DNA from: Arcobacter sp. EP1
GTDB taxonomy: Bacteria; Campylobacterota; Campylobacteria; Campylobacterales; Arcobacteraceae
Reading direction: 5' to 3'
Length of the DNA stretch: 64,000 nt
Assembly: GCA_001655195.1 (NCBI GenBank)
Contig: LPNY01000021.1
Coordinates: 426-64,425, forward strand
Under the pieces are notes generated by a model. It saw only the letters and a program-made list of their open reading frames with translations. It did not search any database and was not told the origin of the DNA. The translations under genes and the position numbers were made by a program. Position 1 is the stretch's first letter; each line of letters opens with the position of its first letter. Shown one piece after another: positions 17,307 through 27,303 of this stretch.

Positions 17307-18743
17307 ATGAGTGAAATGGTTAAATTAACAATTAATGATAAGGAATTGGAGGCCCAAGAGGGCAGCTTACTAATCGACAAACTATTGGATGATGGTATCC
17401 ATATTCCTCATTTTTGTTATCATAAAGCACTAGGAAAAGATGGAAACTGTCGAATGTGTATGGTGGAAATCGAAGGTCAAAAACGACCACAAATCGCCTG
17501 TGATACTCCAGTCAAAGAGGGAATGATTGTAAGAACAAAAAGTGAAAAGATTATGTCTGTTAGAAAAGACATTCTTGAACTTCAACTTATCAATCATCCT
17601 ATTGACTGTCCGACATGTGATCAAGCAGGTGAATGTAAATTACAAGACTTTTATATGGAGAGTGGTTTCTACCACTCACGTGTAAACCTAGATGTAAAAA
17701 ATCATGCACGTAAAAGAACTGACCTTGGATCTGATGTTATGTTAGACCAAGAGCGATGTGTTCTTTGTACACGTTGCGTAAGATTTTGTCAAGAGGTAAC
17801 AGGAACAGGTGAGTTAGGCGTTGTTAGCCGAGCAGACCACAGTGTTATCGATATTTTTCCAGGTCGACCACTTAGCAATCCATATGCAATGAATGTAGTT
17901 GATTTATGTCCAGTTGGAGCTTTAACAAATAAAGACTTCCGTTTCAAACAACGTGTTTGGTTTATGGAATCGTTTAATGCTATTTGTTCAGGGTGTTCAA
18001 AAGGGTGTAATATTGAAGTTGACCATAGAAAAGAGAAATATCAAGATGACCAAATCTTTAGATTTAGACCACGGTTTAATGATGATGTAAATGGTTATTT
18101 TATGTGTGATTATGGAAGACTTTCATACAAAAATGAAGGTGAGAACAGACTTGTTAATGCAACAATTAATAGTGAAGAAGTGTCAACTGACAATGCAATT
18201 GCAGCACTTTATTCAGAAGTTGCAAAAAATGAGAATGCACTCTTTCTTGTAAGTCCAAATCTTTGTTTAGAAGAGATGCAAAACTTAAAAGCGTTTGCAG
18301 AGCTAACTAATGCAAATATTTCAGGATACTCTCCACAATATTTTGATGAATCGTTTGGAGATGACTATTTAAGAAAAAGTGACAAAAGTGCTAACCGAGC
18401 TTCATTTAAAGAAGCTAGTATTAGTGAAGATGAAAATGAGTTTAAAAACTATTTAGAGGCTGCTTCATTAGTAGTAGTTTTTGATAACAACTACTTTGAC
18501 GAGAACTTAAAATTATTGGATAAAAAGAAAGTGATTTCATGTTTCTCAAACAAATCAAACACAGCAGATAATTCTGCTATTGCTATTCCACTAGCATCAT
18601 TTTATGAAAAATGTGGAACTTATATTAATTGTGATGGAATTAAACAAAAAGTTGTCTCAGGAATCAATAGAGATAACCCAAGTGAAAACGTTACAACACT
18701 CTTGGAGACAATTAAAACAATGTTAGAAAAAGGAAATATATGA
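17307..18743 (+). CDS. nuoG: NADH-quinone oxidoreductase subunit G, short form
   Basis: At 478 residues this is about half of E. coli NuoG (908). The N-terminal Fe-S part is complete: [2Fe-2S] N1b (CYHKALGKDGNCRMC...C), N4/N5 ligands (HPIDCPTCDQAGEC, CVLCTRCVRFCQEV) and an N7-type set (CSGCSKGC plus the Cys of FMCDYGR). The molybdopterin-like region is reduced to about 200 residues with poor conservation, ending near CGTYINCDGIKQ. It transfers electrons from NuoF toward NuoI. It overlaps nuoH by 4 bases, and a good AAAGGAG ribosome site precedes it. Confidence 0.92.
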   Translation: MSEMVKLTINDKELEAQEGSLLIDKLLDDGIHIPHFCYHKALGKDGNCRMCMVEIEGQKRPQIACDTPVKEGMIVRTKSEKIMSVRKDILELQLINHPIDCPTCDQAGECKLQDFYMESGFYHSRVNLDVKNHARKRTDLGSDVMLDQERCVLCTRCVRFCQEVTGTGELGVVSRADHSVIDIFPGRPLSNPYAMNVVDLCPVGALTNKDFRFKQRVWFMESFNAICSGCSKGCNIEVDHRKEKYQDDQIFRFRPRFNDDVNGYFMCDYGRLSYKNEGENRLVNATINSEEVSTDNAIAALYSEVAKNENALFLVSPNLCLEEMQNLKAFAELTNANISGYSPQYFDESFGDDYLRKSDKSANRASFKEASISEDENEFKNYLEAASLVVVFDNNYFDENLKLLDKKKVISCFSNKSNTADNSAIAIPLASFYEKCGTYINCDGIKQKVVSGINRDNPSENVTTLLETIKTMLEKGNI

Positions 18744-20023
18744 GTACAGCATCAATCGTAGTCATTATTGTTAATATACTTTTAGCTGTAGTCCTAGCTG
18801 TTGGACTCACCCCTGTATTTGTATGGTGGGAGAGAAGAGTAGCAGGATTTATACAAGATAGAACCGGTCCAAACCGATGTAATATTGGACCAATGAGATT
18901 GGGTGGACTTATTCAAAGTATTGCAGATATGTTAAAGTTAGTGTTTAAAGAGGACTTTACTCCTTCACACATCAAACATACATTCTTCTTTACTATTGCA
19001 CCAGGAATTGTATTTATTTGTTACTTCCTAACTTTTGCTGTTATTCCATTTGCAGATGATATTGTAATTGATGGTGTTTCTCACCCAATGCAAGCAATGC
19101 CAATGCAACTTGGAATGATGTGGTTCTTAGCATTTGCAGGACTTTCAGTATATGGAATCATTTTAGGTGGATATGCATCAAATAGTAAATATGGTTTCTT
19201 AAGTGCTATTCGATCTTCTGCACAAGTTATTTCATATGAGGCATCAATGGCTTTAGCACTTATCTCTATGTTATTAACATATGGAACTATTCATTTAGGT
19301 GATATGGTTGATATTCAAGGTGGATTACTATTTGGTTTCATTCCAGCTTGGGGTGTATTTATGCAACCATTAGCAGCATTAATTTTTATTGTATGTATTT
19401 TCGCTGAAACAAATAGAACACCATTTGATATCGCCGAAGGTGAATCAGAAATCGTTGCAGGTTACCACACAGAGTATTCAGCAATGCGATTTGGTCTTTT
19501 CCAAGTATCAGAATTCGCTGCAATGGCAGGAGCATCTGCAATTATTGTAACTCTATTCTTTGGAGGTTATAATATTCCTTGGTTAGATACGGCAACTCTC
19601 AAAGCAAATATTGATATTGTAATGATTGTCATTATGGTACTTGTTCCATTAAAAGTTTTTGTTCTGACAAAATGGATGAAAAAAAACAACCGATGGGAAG
19701 ACGAAAATGATATTCGAGCACGTGAAACAAAAATCCTTATCCCAGCATTTTGGACAATTGCAGGATTAACTGTTGCGGCACTTGGATTACTGTTAGTATC
19801 AGGACTTGGAGCAAATGGAGCATCTATTGCAGTTGCCGTTATTCAAATTGGTACTTTTTTAGTGAAATTTTTCATGATGGTTTTAGTATTCATGTGGGTT
19901 AGATGGACGCTATTACGATTTAGATATGACCAATTACAGATGTTAGGGTGGAAAATTTTATTACCACTAGCCCTATTTAATATTTTTGTTACTGCATCAG
20001 TAATTGTGTTTTTAGGATTATAA
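18740..20023 (+). CDS. nuoH: NADH-quinone oxidoreductase subunit H
   Basis: This membrane subunit links the peripheral arm to the proton-pumping arm and lines the quinone channel. Family motifs are WWERRVAGFIQDRTGPNR, GGLIQSIADMLKLVFKED, ETNRTPFDIAEGESEIVAGYHTEYSAM and the C-terminal MWVRWTLLRFRYDQL. It is 427 residues against about 325 in E. coli; the added length comes from an extra hydrophobic segment and loop between about residues 290 and 370. It overlaps nuoG by 4 bases; nuoI follows after 2 bases. Confidence 0.95.
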   Translation: MSTASIVVIIVNILLAVVLAVGLTPVFVWWERRVAGFIQDRTGPNRCNIGPMRLGGLIQSIADMLKLVFKEDFTPSHIKHTFFFTIAPGIVFICYFLTFAVIPFADDIVIDGVSHPMQAMPMQLGMMWFLAFAGLSVYGIILGGYASNSKYGFLSAIRSSAQVISYEASMALALISMLLTYGTIHLGDMVDIQGGLLFGFIPAWGVFMQPLAALIFIVCIFAETNRTPFDIAEGESEIVAGYHTEYSAMRFGLFQVSEFAAMAGASAIIVTLFFGGYNIPWLDTATLKANIDIVMIVIMVLVPLKVFVLTKWMKKNNRWEDENDIRARETKILIPAFWTIAGLTVAALGLLLVSGLGANGASIAVAVIQIGTFLVKFFMMVLVFMWVRWTLLRFRYDQLQMLGWKILLPLALFNIFVTASVIVFLGL

Positions 20024-20025
20024 TT

Positions 20026-20532
20026 ATGGGTATTAAAATAGTTAAAAGAAGCGGTCGAAGCTTCGCAGATAAACTTTACATACCAGCTATCGTTGGCGGT
20101 ATGAAAACTACATTTGGTCACTTTACAAAAAACTTGAAGGACACATCAAACTTACGAACTATGCAATATCCAGAGGTTCAACCAAGTGATATTGACGAGC
20201 GATATAGAGGTGTTCATAGACTTACAAAGTGGGATGATGGTAGTGAAAAATGTGTTGCATGTTATATGTGTGCAACGGCATGTCCTGCTCAATGTATCTT
20301 CATTGAAGCAGAAGAACGATTTGATGAAGTCGCTGAAAAACGTCCAAAGCAGTTCAAAATTGACTTACTTGAGTGTGTCTATTGTGGATACTGCGTTGAA
20401 GCGTGTCCTTGTGATGCTATTCGAATGGATACAGGAATTTTCAGTTTCACTGCCAGTAATCGAGAAGAATTTTTAGTTGATAAAGAGTATTTAATGAATA
20501 ATGAAAGATCAAAGGATTTTGATAATGACTGA
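20026..20532 (+). CDS. nuoI: NADH-quinone oxidoreductase subunit I
   Basis: This 168-residue ferredoxin-like subunit holds clusters N6a and N6b. The two 4Fe-4S motifs are CVACYMCATACP and CVYCGYCVEACP. It passes electrons from NuoG to NuoB. The end of the gene overlaps the start of nuoJ by 8 bases. Confidence 0.95.
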   Translation: MGIKIVKRSGRSFADKLYIPAIVGGMKTTFGHFTKNLKDTSNLRTMQYPEVQPSDIDERYRGVHRLTKWDDGSEKCVACYMCATACPAQCIFIEAEERFDEVAEKRPKQFKIDLLECVYCGYCVEACPCDAIRMDTGIFSFTASNREEFLVDKEYLMNNERSKDFDND

Positions 20533-21043
20533 TTTTATGTTTTTAGCACTTTCTGCACTTGCCATTGCAGGTGGTGTAGCTATGCTTGCATATAGAAACC
20601 CAATGTACAGTGCACTAGGTTTACTAATTTCAATCTTAGCAGTAGCAGGTCTATTTGCACTTTTAAGCGCAACCTTTTTATTCATGGTTCAAATCATTGT
20701 TTATGCAGGTGCAATTATGACACTAATTCTTTTCATCTTAATGTTTCTTAACATTGGAGAAAAAGATTTACCAGAAGAACCAAGTAAAGTCAAATTTATC
20801 GGGTTTGGGGCACTGCTTATGTTACCAATGAATATTCTAATTATTAAAGCAGTATCAAACTTACCAGATGCTGATTTATCAATTGTAGAAGAAGATAGCA
20901 CATTTGGTGGAATCAAAGCAGTCGGTATGGTTTTATATAACAACTGGCTTGTTGCTTTTGAGCTTGTTTCAATTTTATTACTGGTTGCGCTACTTGGTGC
21001 CGTTGTATTAGTGAAGAAAAAGAAAACAAGGGGTCAAGCATGA
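20525..21043 (+). CDS. nuoJ: NADH-quinone oxidoreductase subunit J
   Basis: This membrane subunit of complex I has five helices and the conserved third-helix segment FMVQIIVYAGAIMTLILFI with the pi-bulge Tyr. The ATG at 20525 is chosen because AAAGGA lies nine bases upstream and the product then begins MTDFMFLALSALAIAGG; an in-frame ATG at 20501 would add eight residues inside nuoI with no better ribosome site. It is about 172 residues and overlaps nuoK by 4 bases. Confidence 0.92.
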   Translation: MTDFMFLALSALAIAGGVAMLAYRNPMYSALGLLISILAVAGLFALLSATFLFMVQIIVYAGAIMTLILFILMFLNIGEKDLPEEPSKVKFIGFGALLMLPMNILIIKAVSNLPDADLSIVEEDSTFGGIKAVGMVLYNNWLVAFELVSILLLVALLGAVVLVKKKKTRGQA

Positions 21044-21351
21044 TTACATTAACGTCTTATGCAGCAGTATCAATGATTTTATTTTCACTGGGTGTTATTG
21101 GTGTAATAGCACGAAGAAACATCTTTGTAATTTATATGTCAATTGAGTTAATGCTAAATGGAATCAACCTATTTTTAATGACATTTGCACGATACCACTT
21201 TAATATGGATGCACAAGTAATTTCAATTATGGTTATTGCAATTGCGGCAGCAGAAGCAGCTATTTTCTTATCAGTTATCATTTTATTATTCAGATCAAAA
21301 CGATCACTGGATACGGATATCTTTACAACACTTAAACAAGGAGGTAAATAA
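21040..21351 (+). CDS. nuoK: NADH-quinone oxidoreductase subunit K
   Basis: This 103-residue three-helix membrane subunit carries the conserved glutamates in its helices (MSIELMLNGINL and AAAEAAIFLSV), which take part in proton translocation. It overlaps nuoJ by 4 bases and touches nuoL. Confidence 0.95.
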   Translation: MITLTSYAAVSMILFSLGVIGVIARRNIFVIYMSIELMLNGINLFLMTFARYHFNMDAQVISIMVIAIAAAEAAIFLSVIILLFRSKRSLDTDIFTTLKQGGK

Positions 21352-23237
21352 TGCATACTAACTTATTAGTTTTTATAATTTTAGCTCCTTTAGTAGGTGC
21401 CATTTTAAACGCTGGATTATATTTTTACAGTATTAAAAAGAGAAAGCTATCACAAAATATTTTTGCATGGATTGGAACAGTTACTCCATTTATTGCGTTT
21501 TTATTTACATTAACAATCTTTTTAGAGATGTATTCATCAGGAACAACTGTTTCTCAAAACCTTTTCACATGGTTAAAAGTTGATGAATTAACAATTGAAA
21601 TGAAACTTCTAGGAGACAATCTCTCAATTTTCATGTCAATGTTTGTTACTTTTGTTGGATGGTTAATTCATATTTATGCAGTAGGTTACATGAATAAAGA
21701 CGAAGGATTCGGAAAGTTTTTTGCGTACTTTAACCTCTTCTTAGCATCAATGTTGATTCTTGTACTAGCAGACAACCCAATTATTCTATTTATTGGATGG
21801 GAAGGTGTTGGAGTATGTTCATACCTTTTAATTAAATTTTACTATGACAATCCAGAAAATGTTATGGCAGGTAACAAAGCATTTATTGTTAACCGTGTTG
21901 GTGACTTTGGATTTATCTTAGGTGTAATCACACTCTTCTTTGCTATTGGACAAGGTAACTTATCATTTGACTCAATTGAAGCAAACCTAGGTAATGCTTC
22001 TACAGAACTACTTGTTTTATCAGGAATTTTACTCTTCGTTGGAGCAATGGGTAAATCAGCACAGATTCCTTTATATACATGGCTTCCAGATGCCATGGCA
22101 GGACCTACACCAATTTCTGCACTGATTCATGCAGCAACAATGGTAACAGCTGGTATCTATATGGTTGCACGTTTCCACTTCCTTTATACAGGAATTGAAG
22201 AGATTGGAACATTTATTGCGTATATTGGAGCATTTTCTGCTCTACTTGCAGCAATCATTGCAACACGACAACAAGATATCAAAAAGATTCTTGCATACTC
22301 AACCATGTCACAATTAGGGTATATGTTTATTGGAGTTGGATTAGGTTTCTACTCATCAGGACTTTTCCACGTATTTACCCACGCGTTCTTTAAAGCGATG
22401 CTGTTCATGGGTGCAGGTGGTATGATTATGGCACTTCATCATGAGCAAAACATCTTTAAAATGGCACAACATAGAGTTCAATTACCAATTATCTCATTTT
22501 GTATGTTAGTTGGTGTCATTGCAATTTCTGGTATTCCTCCATTTTCTGGATTCTTCTCTAAAGATGCAATTTTAGCTGCAGCTTTCCAAGAGGGTGAATA
22601 CTTAATTTGGTTAATCGGTATGGGAACAGCATTCTTAACAGCATTTTATATGTTTAGAATGTACTTCATCCTTTTTGTTGCACCAAATAAAAAGATTGCA
22701 CAATATACTTACTCTCCAAAAACAGTAACACTGCCTATGCTAGTGTTATCTATTGGAGCAATTCTAGCAGGGTTCTTAAACTTCCCAGCAATTTTTGGTG
22801 GAGAAGCACGAGTTGACCTCTGGTTAGCACAACTTAACTCTGAAAAAATCCATATGTCACATGTAACAGAATATATTTTAATGATAGCTTCAATTGCAGT
22901 TGCAGCTGCTGGTATCTATGCCGCATATAAAAAATATGCAAAATATGATGTTTATCAGCCAGAGAGTGAAGAAGGACTTATTGCTAATAAGTTCTATGTA
23001 GATGAAGCGTATGACAAAATTTTTGTACAAACAGCAAAAAAACTATCAGTCTTTATTGATAAAGTTCTTGATATGAAAATTATTGATGGATTCATTATGG
23101 GTGTTTGTAATGAATTTATTAACGTTGGTCAAAAAGTATCAACATCACAAAATTCAAATGTTAGATTCTATGCAACTTTCATGCTAATTGGTATGAGTTG
23201 TATCTTTATCTATCTATATATAACGTTAGGATTATAA
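21351..23237 (+). CDS. nuoL: NADH-quinone oxidoreductase subunit L
   Basis: This 628-residue antiporter-like proton-pumping subunit has about sixteen helices. It contains the family motifs GWEGVGVCSYLLI, MGKSAQIPLYTWLPDAMAGP, ALIHAATMVTAGIYMVAR and STMSQLGYMFIGVG, with the key Lys and Glu residues present. The C-terminal part forms the lateral helix along the membrane arm. nuoM follows after 1 base. Confidence 0.95.
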   Translation: MHTNLLVFIILAPLVGAILNAGLYFYSIKKRKLSQNIFAWIGTVTPFIAFLFTLTIFLEMYSSGTTVSQNLFTWLKVDELTIEMKLLGDNLSIFMSMFVTFVGWLIHIYAVGYMNKDEGFGKFFAYFNLFLASMLILVLADNPIILFIGWEGVGVCSYLLIKFYYDNPENVMAGNKAFIVNRVGDFGFILGVITLFFAIGQGNLSFDSIEANLGNASTELLVLSGILLFVGAMGKSAQIPLYTWLPDAMAGPTPISALIHAATMVTAGIYMVARFHFLYTGIEEIGTFIAYIGAFSALLAAIIATRQQDIKKILAYSTMSQLGYMFIGVGLGFYSSGLFHVFTHAFFKAMLFMGAGGMIMALHHEQNIFKMAQHRVQLPIISFCMLVGVIAISGIPPFSGFFSKDAILAAAFQEGEYLIWLIGMGTAFLTAFYMFRMYFILFVAPNKKIAQYTYSPKTVTLPMLVLSIGAILAGFLNFPAIFGGEARVDLWLAQLNSEKIHMSHVTEYILMIASIAVAAAGIYAAYKKYAKYDVYQPESEEGLIANKFYVDEAYDKIFVQTAKKLSVFIDKVLDMKIIDGFIMGVCNEFINVGQKVSTSQNSNVRFYATFMLIGMSCIFIYLYITLGL

Positions 23238-23238
23238 T

Positions 23239-24723
23239 ATGAGTGCAGATATATTATCATTTATTATATTTTTACCTGCAGTTGTTGCTTTTGGTTTAAT
23301 GGTTACAACTAAAAATGTTGAAGCAGTTCGTAATATTGCTTTTTTAACAACATCTGTTATTTTAATACTTGTATTAAAAATCTATTTAGACTTTGAACCA
23401 CAAGTAGGTATGCAGTTTGTAACAAATGTACCTTGGATTAGTGAATATGGAATTAATTATTACATTGGAGTTGATGGTTTCTCATTAACAATTCTTATGA
23501 TGATTGCAATTTTGATTCCTACTGCTTACTTACTTCTGTGGGAGGGTAGAACTAAAGGTTACTGGTTAAATATGCTTCTTGTGCAAACAGGGGTAACAGG
23601 AACGCTTTTATCACTTGATGTTATTCTATTTTACTTCTTCTGGGAAGTAATGCTTTTACCAGTATTTATTATGATTGGTATTAATGGATTTGGTGATAAA
23701 GTATTTACAACTATAAAAGTAACTATCTATACAATGGCTGGTTCACTGTTAATGTTCGTTTCAATTCTTTACCTTGGTGTTGCATTCTTCAATGAATTTG
23801 GACACTGGACATTCCAATATAATGAATTAACTAAAATAACAACTCTCACTTATAGTGAACAAATTTGGTTATTCTTAGCCTTTGTTATCGCTTTTGGTAT
23901 TAAAATTCCTATTTTCCCACTACATACATGGATTATGGAAACCTATAAAAATGCACCAACTGGAGCCGTATTCTTACTATCATCTATTATGGCAAAACTT
24001 GGAGTTTATGCAATCGTTCGATTCATGATTCCCATTTTTCCAGAGATTTATGTTGAATTCTCTTCATGGTTTGTATTTATTGGTCTATTTGGGCTTATCT
24101 ATTTTGGTATTGCAGCACTTATGCAAGATGATATCAAACGAATGTTCGCTTACTCATCAGCATCACACTTAAGTTTTATTGCAGCAGGTATCTTCTCACT
24201 AAATGCTTACGGTATTAATGGTGCACTTTATTTAATCATTGCACACGCAATTGCAACAGGAGCGCTCTTCTTACTTGTTGGTGTTATTCATGATGAAACT
24301 GGATTTAAAACCATTAAAGACTTAGGTGGATTAGCAAAAAAGACACCTATTTTAACCTTTATTTTTGCAGTAATGTTATTTGCAAATGTAGGATTACCAG
24401 GAACAAATGGATTTGTATCTGAGTTGTTAATTATCTTTGGTATCTATGAATTTAATCACACCCTTGGATATATCTCAGCATTAACAGTCATCATTGGAGC
24501 TTCATACATGTTATGGATGTTCCAACGAGCAATACTGCAAAAAAGAGAAGATGGTACTGAATTACAAATGCGAGATTTAAAAATTAAAGAGATCGTGGGA
24601 CTTGCACCTTGGGTTATCTTAGTATTTTTGATGGGTATTTATCCAGACGTGTTTATTGACAAGTTTGAACCAACAGTAACCCACTACTTAAATGATATTT
24701 TAAAAATTGGAGCGATGAAATAA
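23239..24723 (+). CDS. nuoM: NADH-quinone oxidoreductase subunit M
   Basis: This 494-residue antiporter-like subunit carries [16 protein letters not shown] with the essential Glu, [23 protein letters not shown], and [16 protein letters not shown]. It pumps protons in the membrane arm between NuoL and NuoN. It overlaps nuoN by one base. Confidence 0.95.
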   Translation: MSADILSFIIFLPAVVAFGLMVTTKNVEAVRNIAFLTTSVILILVLKIYLDFEPQVGMQFVTNVPWISEYGINYYIGVDGFSLTILMMIAILIPTAYLLLWEGRTKGYWLNMLLVQTGVTGTLLSLDVILFYFFWEVMLLPVFIMIGINGFGDKVFTTIKVTIYTMAGSLLMFVSILYLGVAFFNEFGHWTFQYNELTKITTLTYSEQIWLFLAFVIAFGIKIPIFPLHTWIMETYKNAPTGAVFLLSSIMAKLGVYAIVRFMIPIFPEIYVEFSSWFVFIGLFGLIYFGIAALMQDDIKRMFAYSSASHLSFIAAGIFSLNAYGINGALYLIIAHAIATGALFLLVGVIHDETGFKTIKDLGGLAKKTPILTFIFAVMLFANVGLPGTNGFVSELLIIFGIYEFNHTLGYISALTVIIGASYMLWMFQRAILQKREDGTELQMRDLKIKEIVGLAPWVILVFLMGIYPDVFIDKFEPTVTHYLNDILKIGAMK

Positions 24724-26240
24724 TGGCTGATATATTCTATGGTGATTTATACTATTTTGTACCAACGTTAACAGTTCTAACAGCAGCAATTGTTTTAATG
24801 TTTATGTCGATGTATGATCGATTTAAAATTAAACATTTTATCTATACATCGTCGCTATTTTTATTAATAGCATTAGGGTTTACAATTGCAGATTTTGGTG
24901 AACTATTTAGTACGCGACCGTACAACGACCTGTTTAACAACGTATTAATTTTTGACACCTACGCAAACTTTTTCAACCTTCTATTAATTTCAGGGACACT
25001 ACTTGTTATTTTAATTGGAGAACACTACTTCCAAGATCACCCTTATTTTAAAGGGGAGTTCTTTGCAATTATTATGTTTGCTCTTTTTGGAATGATGGTT
25101 CTAGCTCACGCAAATGAACTTATCACTGCATTTATAGCCTTAGAGATTGCCTCTTTTGCTGTTTATGTAATGGTAGGATTTAACACAGAAGATGACAAAA
25201 GAGTTGAAGCAATCTTCAAGTACTTAGTACTAGGTTCATTTATTGGAGGATTTTACCTTTTAGGTTCTGTACTTATTTTTGGTGCAGTTGGAAGTACAAA
25301 CTTCACTGAAATTGCAGCCTTTATCAGTGCAAATAGCAATGGAGATCTTTCATTAGTTTATATTGGTATTACCTTACTATTATTTACTTTTCTTTTCAAA
25401 GTTGCAGCCTTCCCATTCCAATCGTGGGTATTAGATGTTTATCGTGGTGCTCCAATGTTAGTAACTGCTTACATGGCATCAACTTTCAAAATTGCAATTT
25501 TTTCACTGTTCTTACGAGCATTTTTACAAAATTTTAGTTCACTAATCAACTACTGGGATAACATTGTTTATGTACTTGCTATCTTTACATTAGCACTTGG
25601 TACATGGTTAGCACTATCACAAACGATTGTAAAAAGAATGTTAGCGGCATCATCAATTGTACATACTGGTTATTTACTTATCGCATTTTTAGCAATTGGA
25701 CAAAACATTGCAAGTGCATATGCAACAATGTTCTACCTTATTGCATACCTATTATCTGCTATTGGAGCATTTGGTTTAGTTTCTCACATTATCTCAGAAA
25801 CAAAAGTGAGAGTTACTTATGATGACTTTAAGGGTTTAGCACACGAAAGACCGTTCTTGGCAGCATCTATGACTATTTTCCTTTTCTCACTTGCAGGAAT
25901 TCCTTCAACTATTGGGTTTATCGGAAAATTCTATGTGTTTACTGAAGCCATTAATGCAGGGTTTGTAAGTTTAACAGTATTAGCAATTATTGCAACATTT
26001 GTTTCAGTATACTACTACTTTAAATTGATTGCGATGATGTACTTTTATCCTACAAAAGAAGAGTGTGTGAGTGAAGCGTTTAATGACAAACGAATCTCGA
26101 CGTATGTGATTGCATTTGTTGCTGCACTTATCCTTTGGGGTGGTATTGGTAGTGCCATTGTATTCTTCGTACCAATTCCAAATATTGACGCAATTATGGA
26201 AGTTTCTAAGTTAGCTGTAGAGTCTCTATTCATAAAATAA
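24723..26240 (+). CDS. nuoN: NADH-quinone oxidoreductase subunit N
   Basis: This 505-residue antiporter-like subunit is the last gene of the operon. Motifs seen are [41 protein letters not shown] and [18 protein letters not shown] strong terminator follows at 26307-26332. Confidence 0.95.
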   Translation: MADIFYGDLYYFVPTLTVLTAAIVLMFMSMYDRFKIKHFIYTSSLFLLIALGFTIADFGELFSTRPYNDLFNNVLIFDTYANFFNLLLISGTLLVILIGEHYFQDHPYFKGEFFAIIMFALFGMMVLAHANELITAFIALEIASFAVYVMVGFNTEDDKRVEAIFKYLVLGSFIGGFYLLGSVLIFGAVGSTNFTEIAAFISANSNGDLSLVYIGITLLLFTFLFKVAAFPFQSWVLDVYRGAPMLVTAYMASTFKIAIFSLFLRAFLQNFSSLINYWDNIVYVLAIFTLALGTWLALSQTIVKRMLAASSIVHTGYLLIAFLAIGQNIASAYATMFYLIAYLLSAIGAFGLVSHIISETKVRVTYDDFKGLAHERPFLAASMTIFLFSLAGIPSTIGFIGKFYVFTEAINAGFVSLTVLAIIATFVSVYYYFKLIAMMYFYPTKEECVSEAFNDKRISTYVIAFVAALILWGGIGSAIVFFVPIPNIDAIMEVSKLAVESLFIK

Positions 26241-26306
26241 AATGTGTTATTAAGTAACAAATACTTATTCATTTTATACACTGTTTTTTAAAACTTAATT
26301 TTTTTT

Positions 26307-26332
26307 AAAAGCCCACATTTGTGGGCTTTTTT
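26307..26332 (+). terminator. Rho-independent terminator after nuoN
   Basis: AAAAGCCCAC (26307-26316) pairs perfectly with GTGGGCTTTT (26321-26330) around an ATTT loop and runs into a T-stretch. It closes the nuo operon and isolates it from frdCAB. Confidence 0.9.
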
Positions 26333-26339
26333 CTTTTAC

Positions 26340-26356
26340 TTGTACAAAAGTTGTAC
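26340..26356. promoter_or_regulatory. TTGTAC repeat upstream of frdC
   Basis: TTGTACAAAAGTTGTAC holds two direct TTGTAC units 11 bases apart, the first within a TTGTACAA palindrome. A plausible -10 TATACT lies about 30 bases downstream, near 26382. The unit resembles the arms of the nuo promoter repeat. Its function is unknown. Confidence 0.3.
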
Positions 26357-26511
26357 GCCTATCTACATAATTTATACATAATTTTATACTATGATTGAAG
26401 TCCTATTTAGCTATACTATCGCTACGTTAATTGAAAGGTCCAAATCAAATAAAAGATTTAATAAAGTTTTTTATTTGCTTTGGTAAAAAAAATCATGAGA
26501 AAGGATGTCAT

Positions 26512-27303
26512 ATGAGTGACCTAATTGAAGGTTATTTAGGTAAGACTGTTGAGAGAAAAAAGAGTAGAGTTCCAGCAAAACTTGATTATATTCAAAGTGC
26601 CACTGGTTTAATTCTAGGTCTTTTTATGTGGGGACATATGTTATTGGTATCGTCAATATTACTTGGTGAAGACGTAATGTATACAGTTACTAAACTTTTA
26701 GAAGCAAGTTTCATTATTGATGGAGGAAGTCCTATACTAGTATCAATCGCTGCGTTAGTGATTTTTATTATTTTTATTACCCATGCCGCTATGGGAATGA
26801 GAAAACTTCCAGGAAGCTTTAAACAATATCAAGTAATGAAAGCGCATGCAAATAACATGGGGCATGAAGATACAAAACTATGGTTTACACAAGCCTTTAC
26901 TGGATTTGCAATGTTCTTCTTAGGTTCAATTCACCTTTACATTATCATGACTAATTCTGATGCTATTGGTCCATATGCATCTTCTGATAGAATTTGGTCT
27001 GAGTGGATGTGGCCTTTATACATTCTTCTATTACTAGCTGTTGAGTTCCACGGAACAATTGGTTTATACCGACTTGCTGTTAAATGGGGATGGTTTGATG
27101 GTGATGATCCAAAAGCAGCAAGAGCAAAGCTTAAAACTTGGAAAAAAATATTAACTTACTTCTTCCTAATTTTAGGATTCTTAACACTTGCTGCGTACAT
27201 GAAGATTGGTATGGATAATGCAGCAGCTGGAAAAGTTGGTGAAAGATACCAACCAAGTGCTCAAGTTATTGAGTACAAAATTAATAGTGGGAGAGTTGCG
27301 TAA
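26512..27303 (+). CDS. frdC: Fumarate reductase cytochrome b subunit
   Basis: This is the dihaem, five-helix membrane anchor of the Wolinella/Campylobacter type. Starting at the ATG at 26512 (AAGGA seven bases upstream) gives [19 protein letters not shown], the expected N-terminus, and about 263 residues; a TTG at 26431 would add 27 atypical residues. Haem-ligand histidines are in [23 protein letters not shown] and [10 protein letters not shown]. It takes electrons from menaquinol to FrdAB. The gene overlaps frdA by one base. Confidence 0.93.
   Translation: MSDLIEGYLGKTVERKKSRVPAKLDYIQSATGLILGLFMWGHMLLVSSILLGEDVMYTVTKLLEASFIIDGGSPILVSIAALVIFIIFITHAAMGMRKLPGSFKQYQVMKAHANNMGHEDTKLWFTQAFTGFAMFFLGSIHLYIIMTNSDAIGPYASSDRIWSEWMWPLYILLLLAVEFHGTIGLYRLAVKWGWFDGDDPKAARAKLKTWKKILTYFFLILGFLTLAAYMKIGMDNAAAGKVGERYQPSAQVIEYKINSGRVA

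Noticed and set aside
20186-20476. 96-codon ORF inside nuoI in another frame
   Set aside because: It overlaps a fully conserved ferredoxin-type gene and looks like a shadow frame.
26431-26511. Extended frdC N-terminus from TTG 26431
   Set aside because: The extra 27 residues do not fit the family and AAGGA precedes the ATG at 26512.
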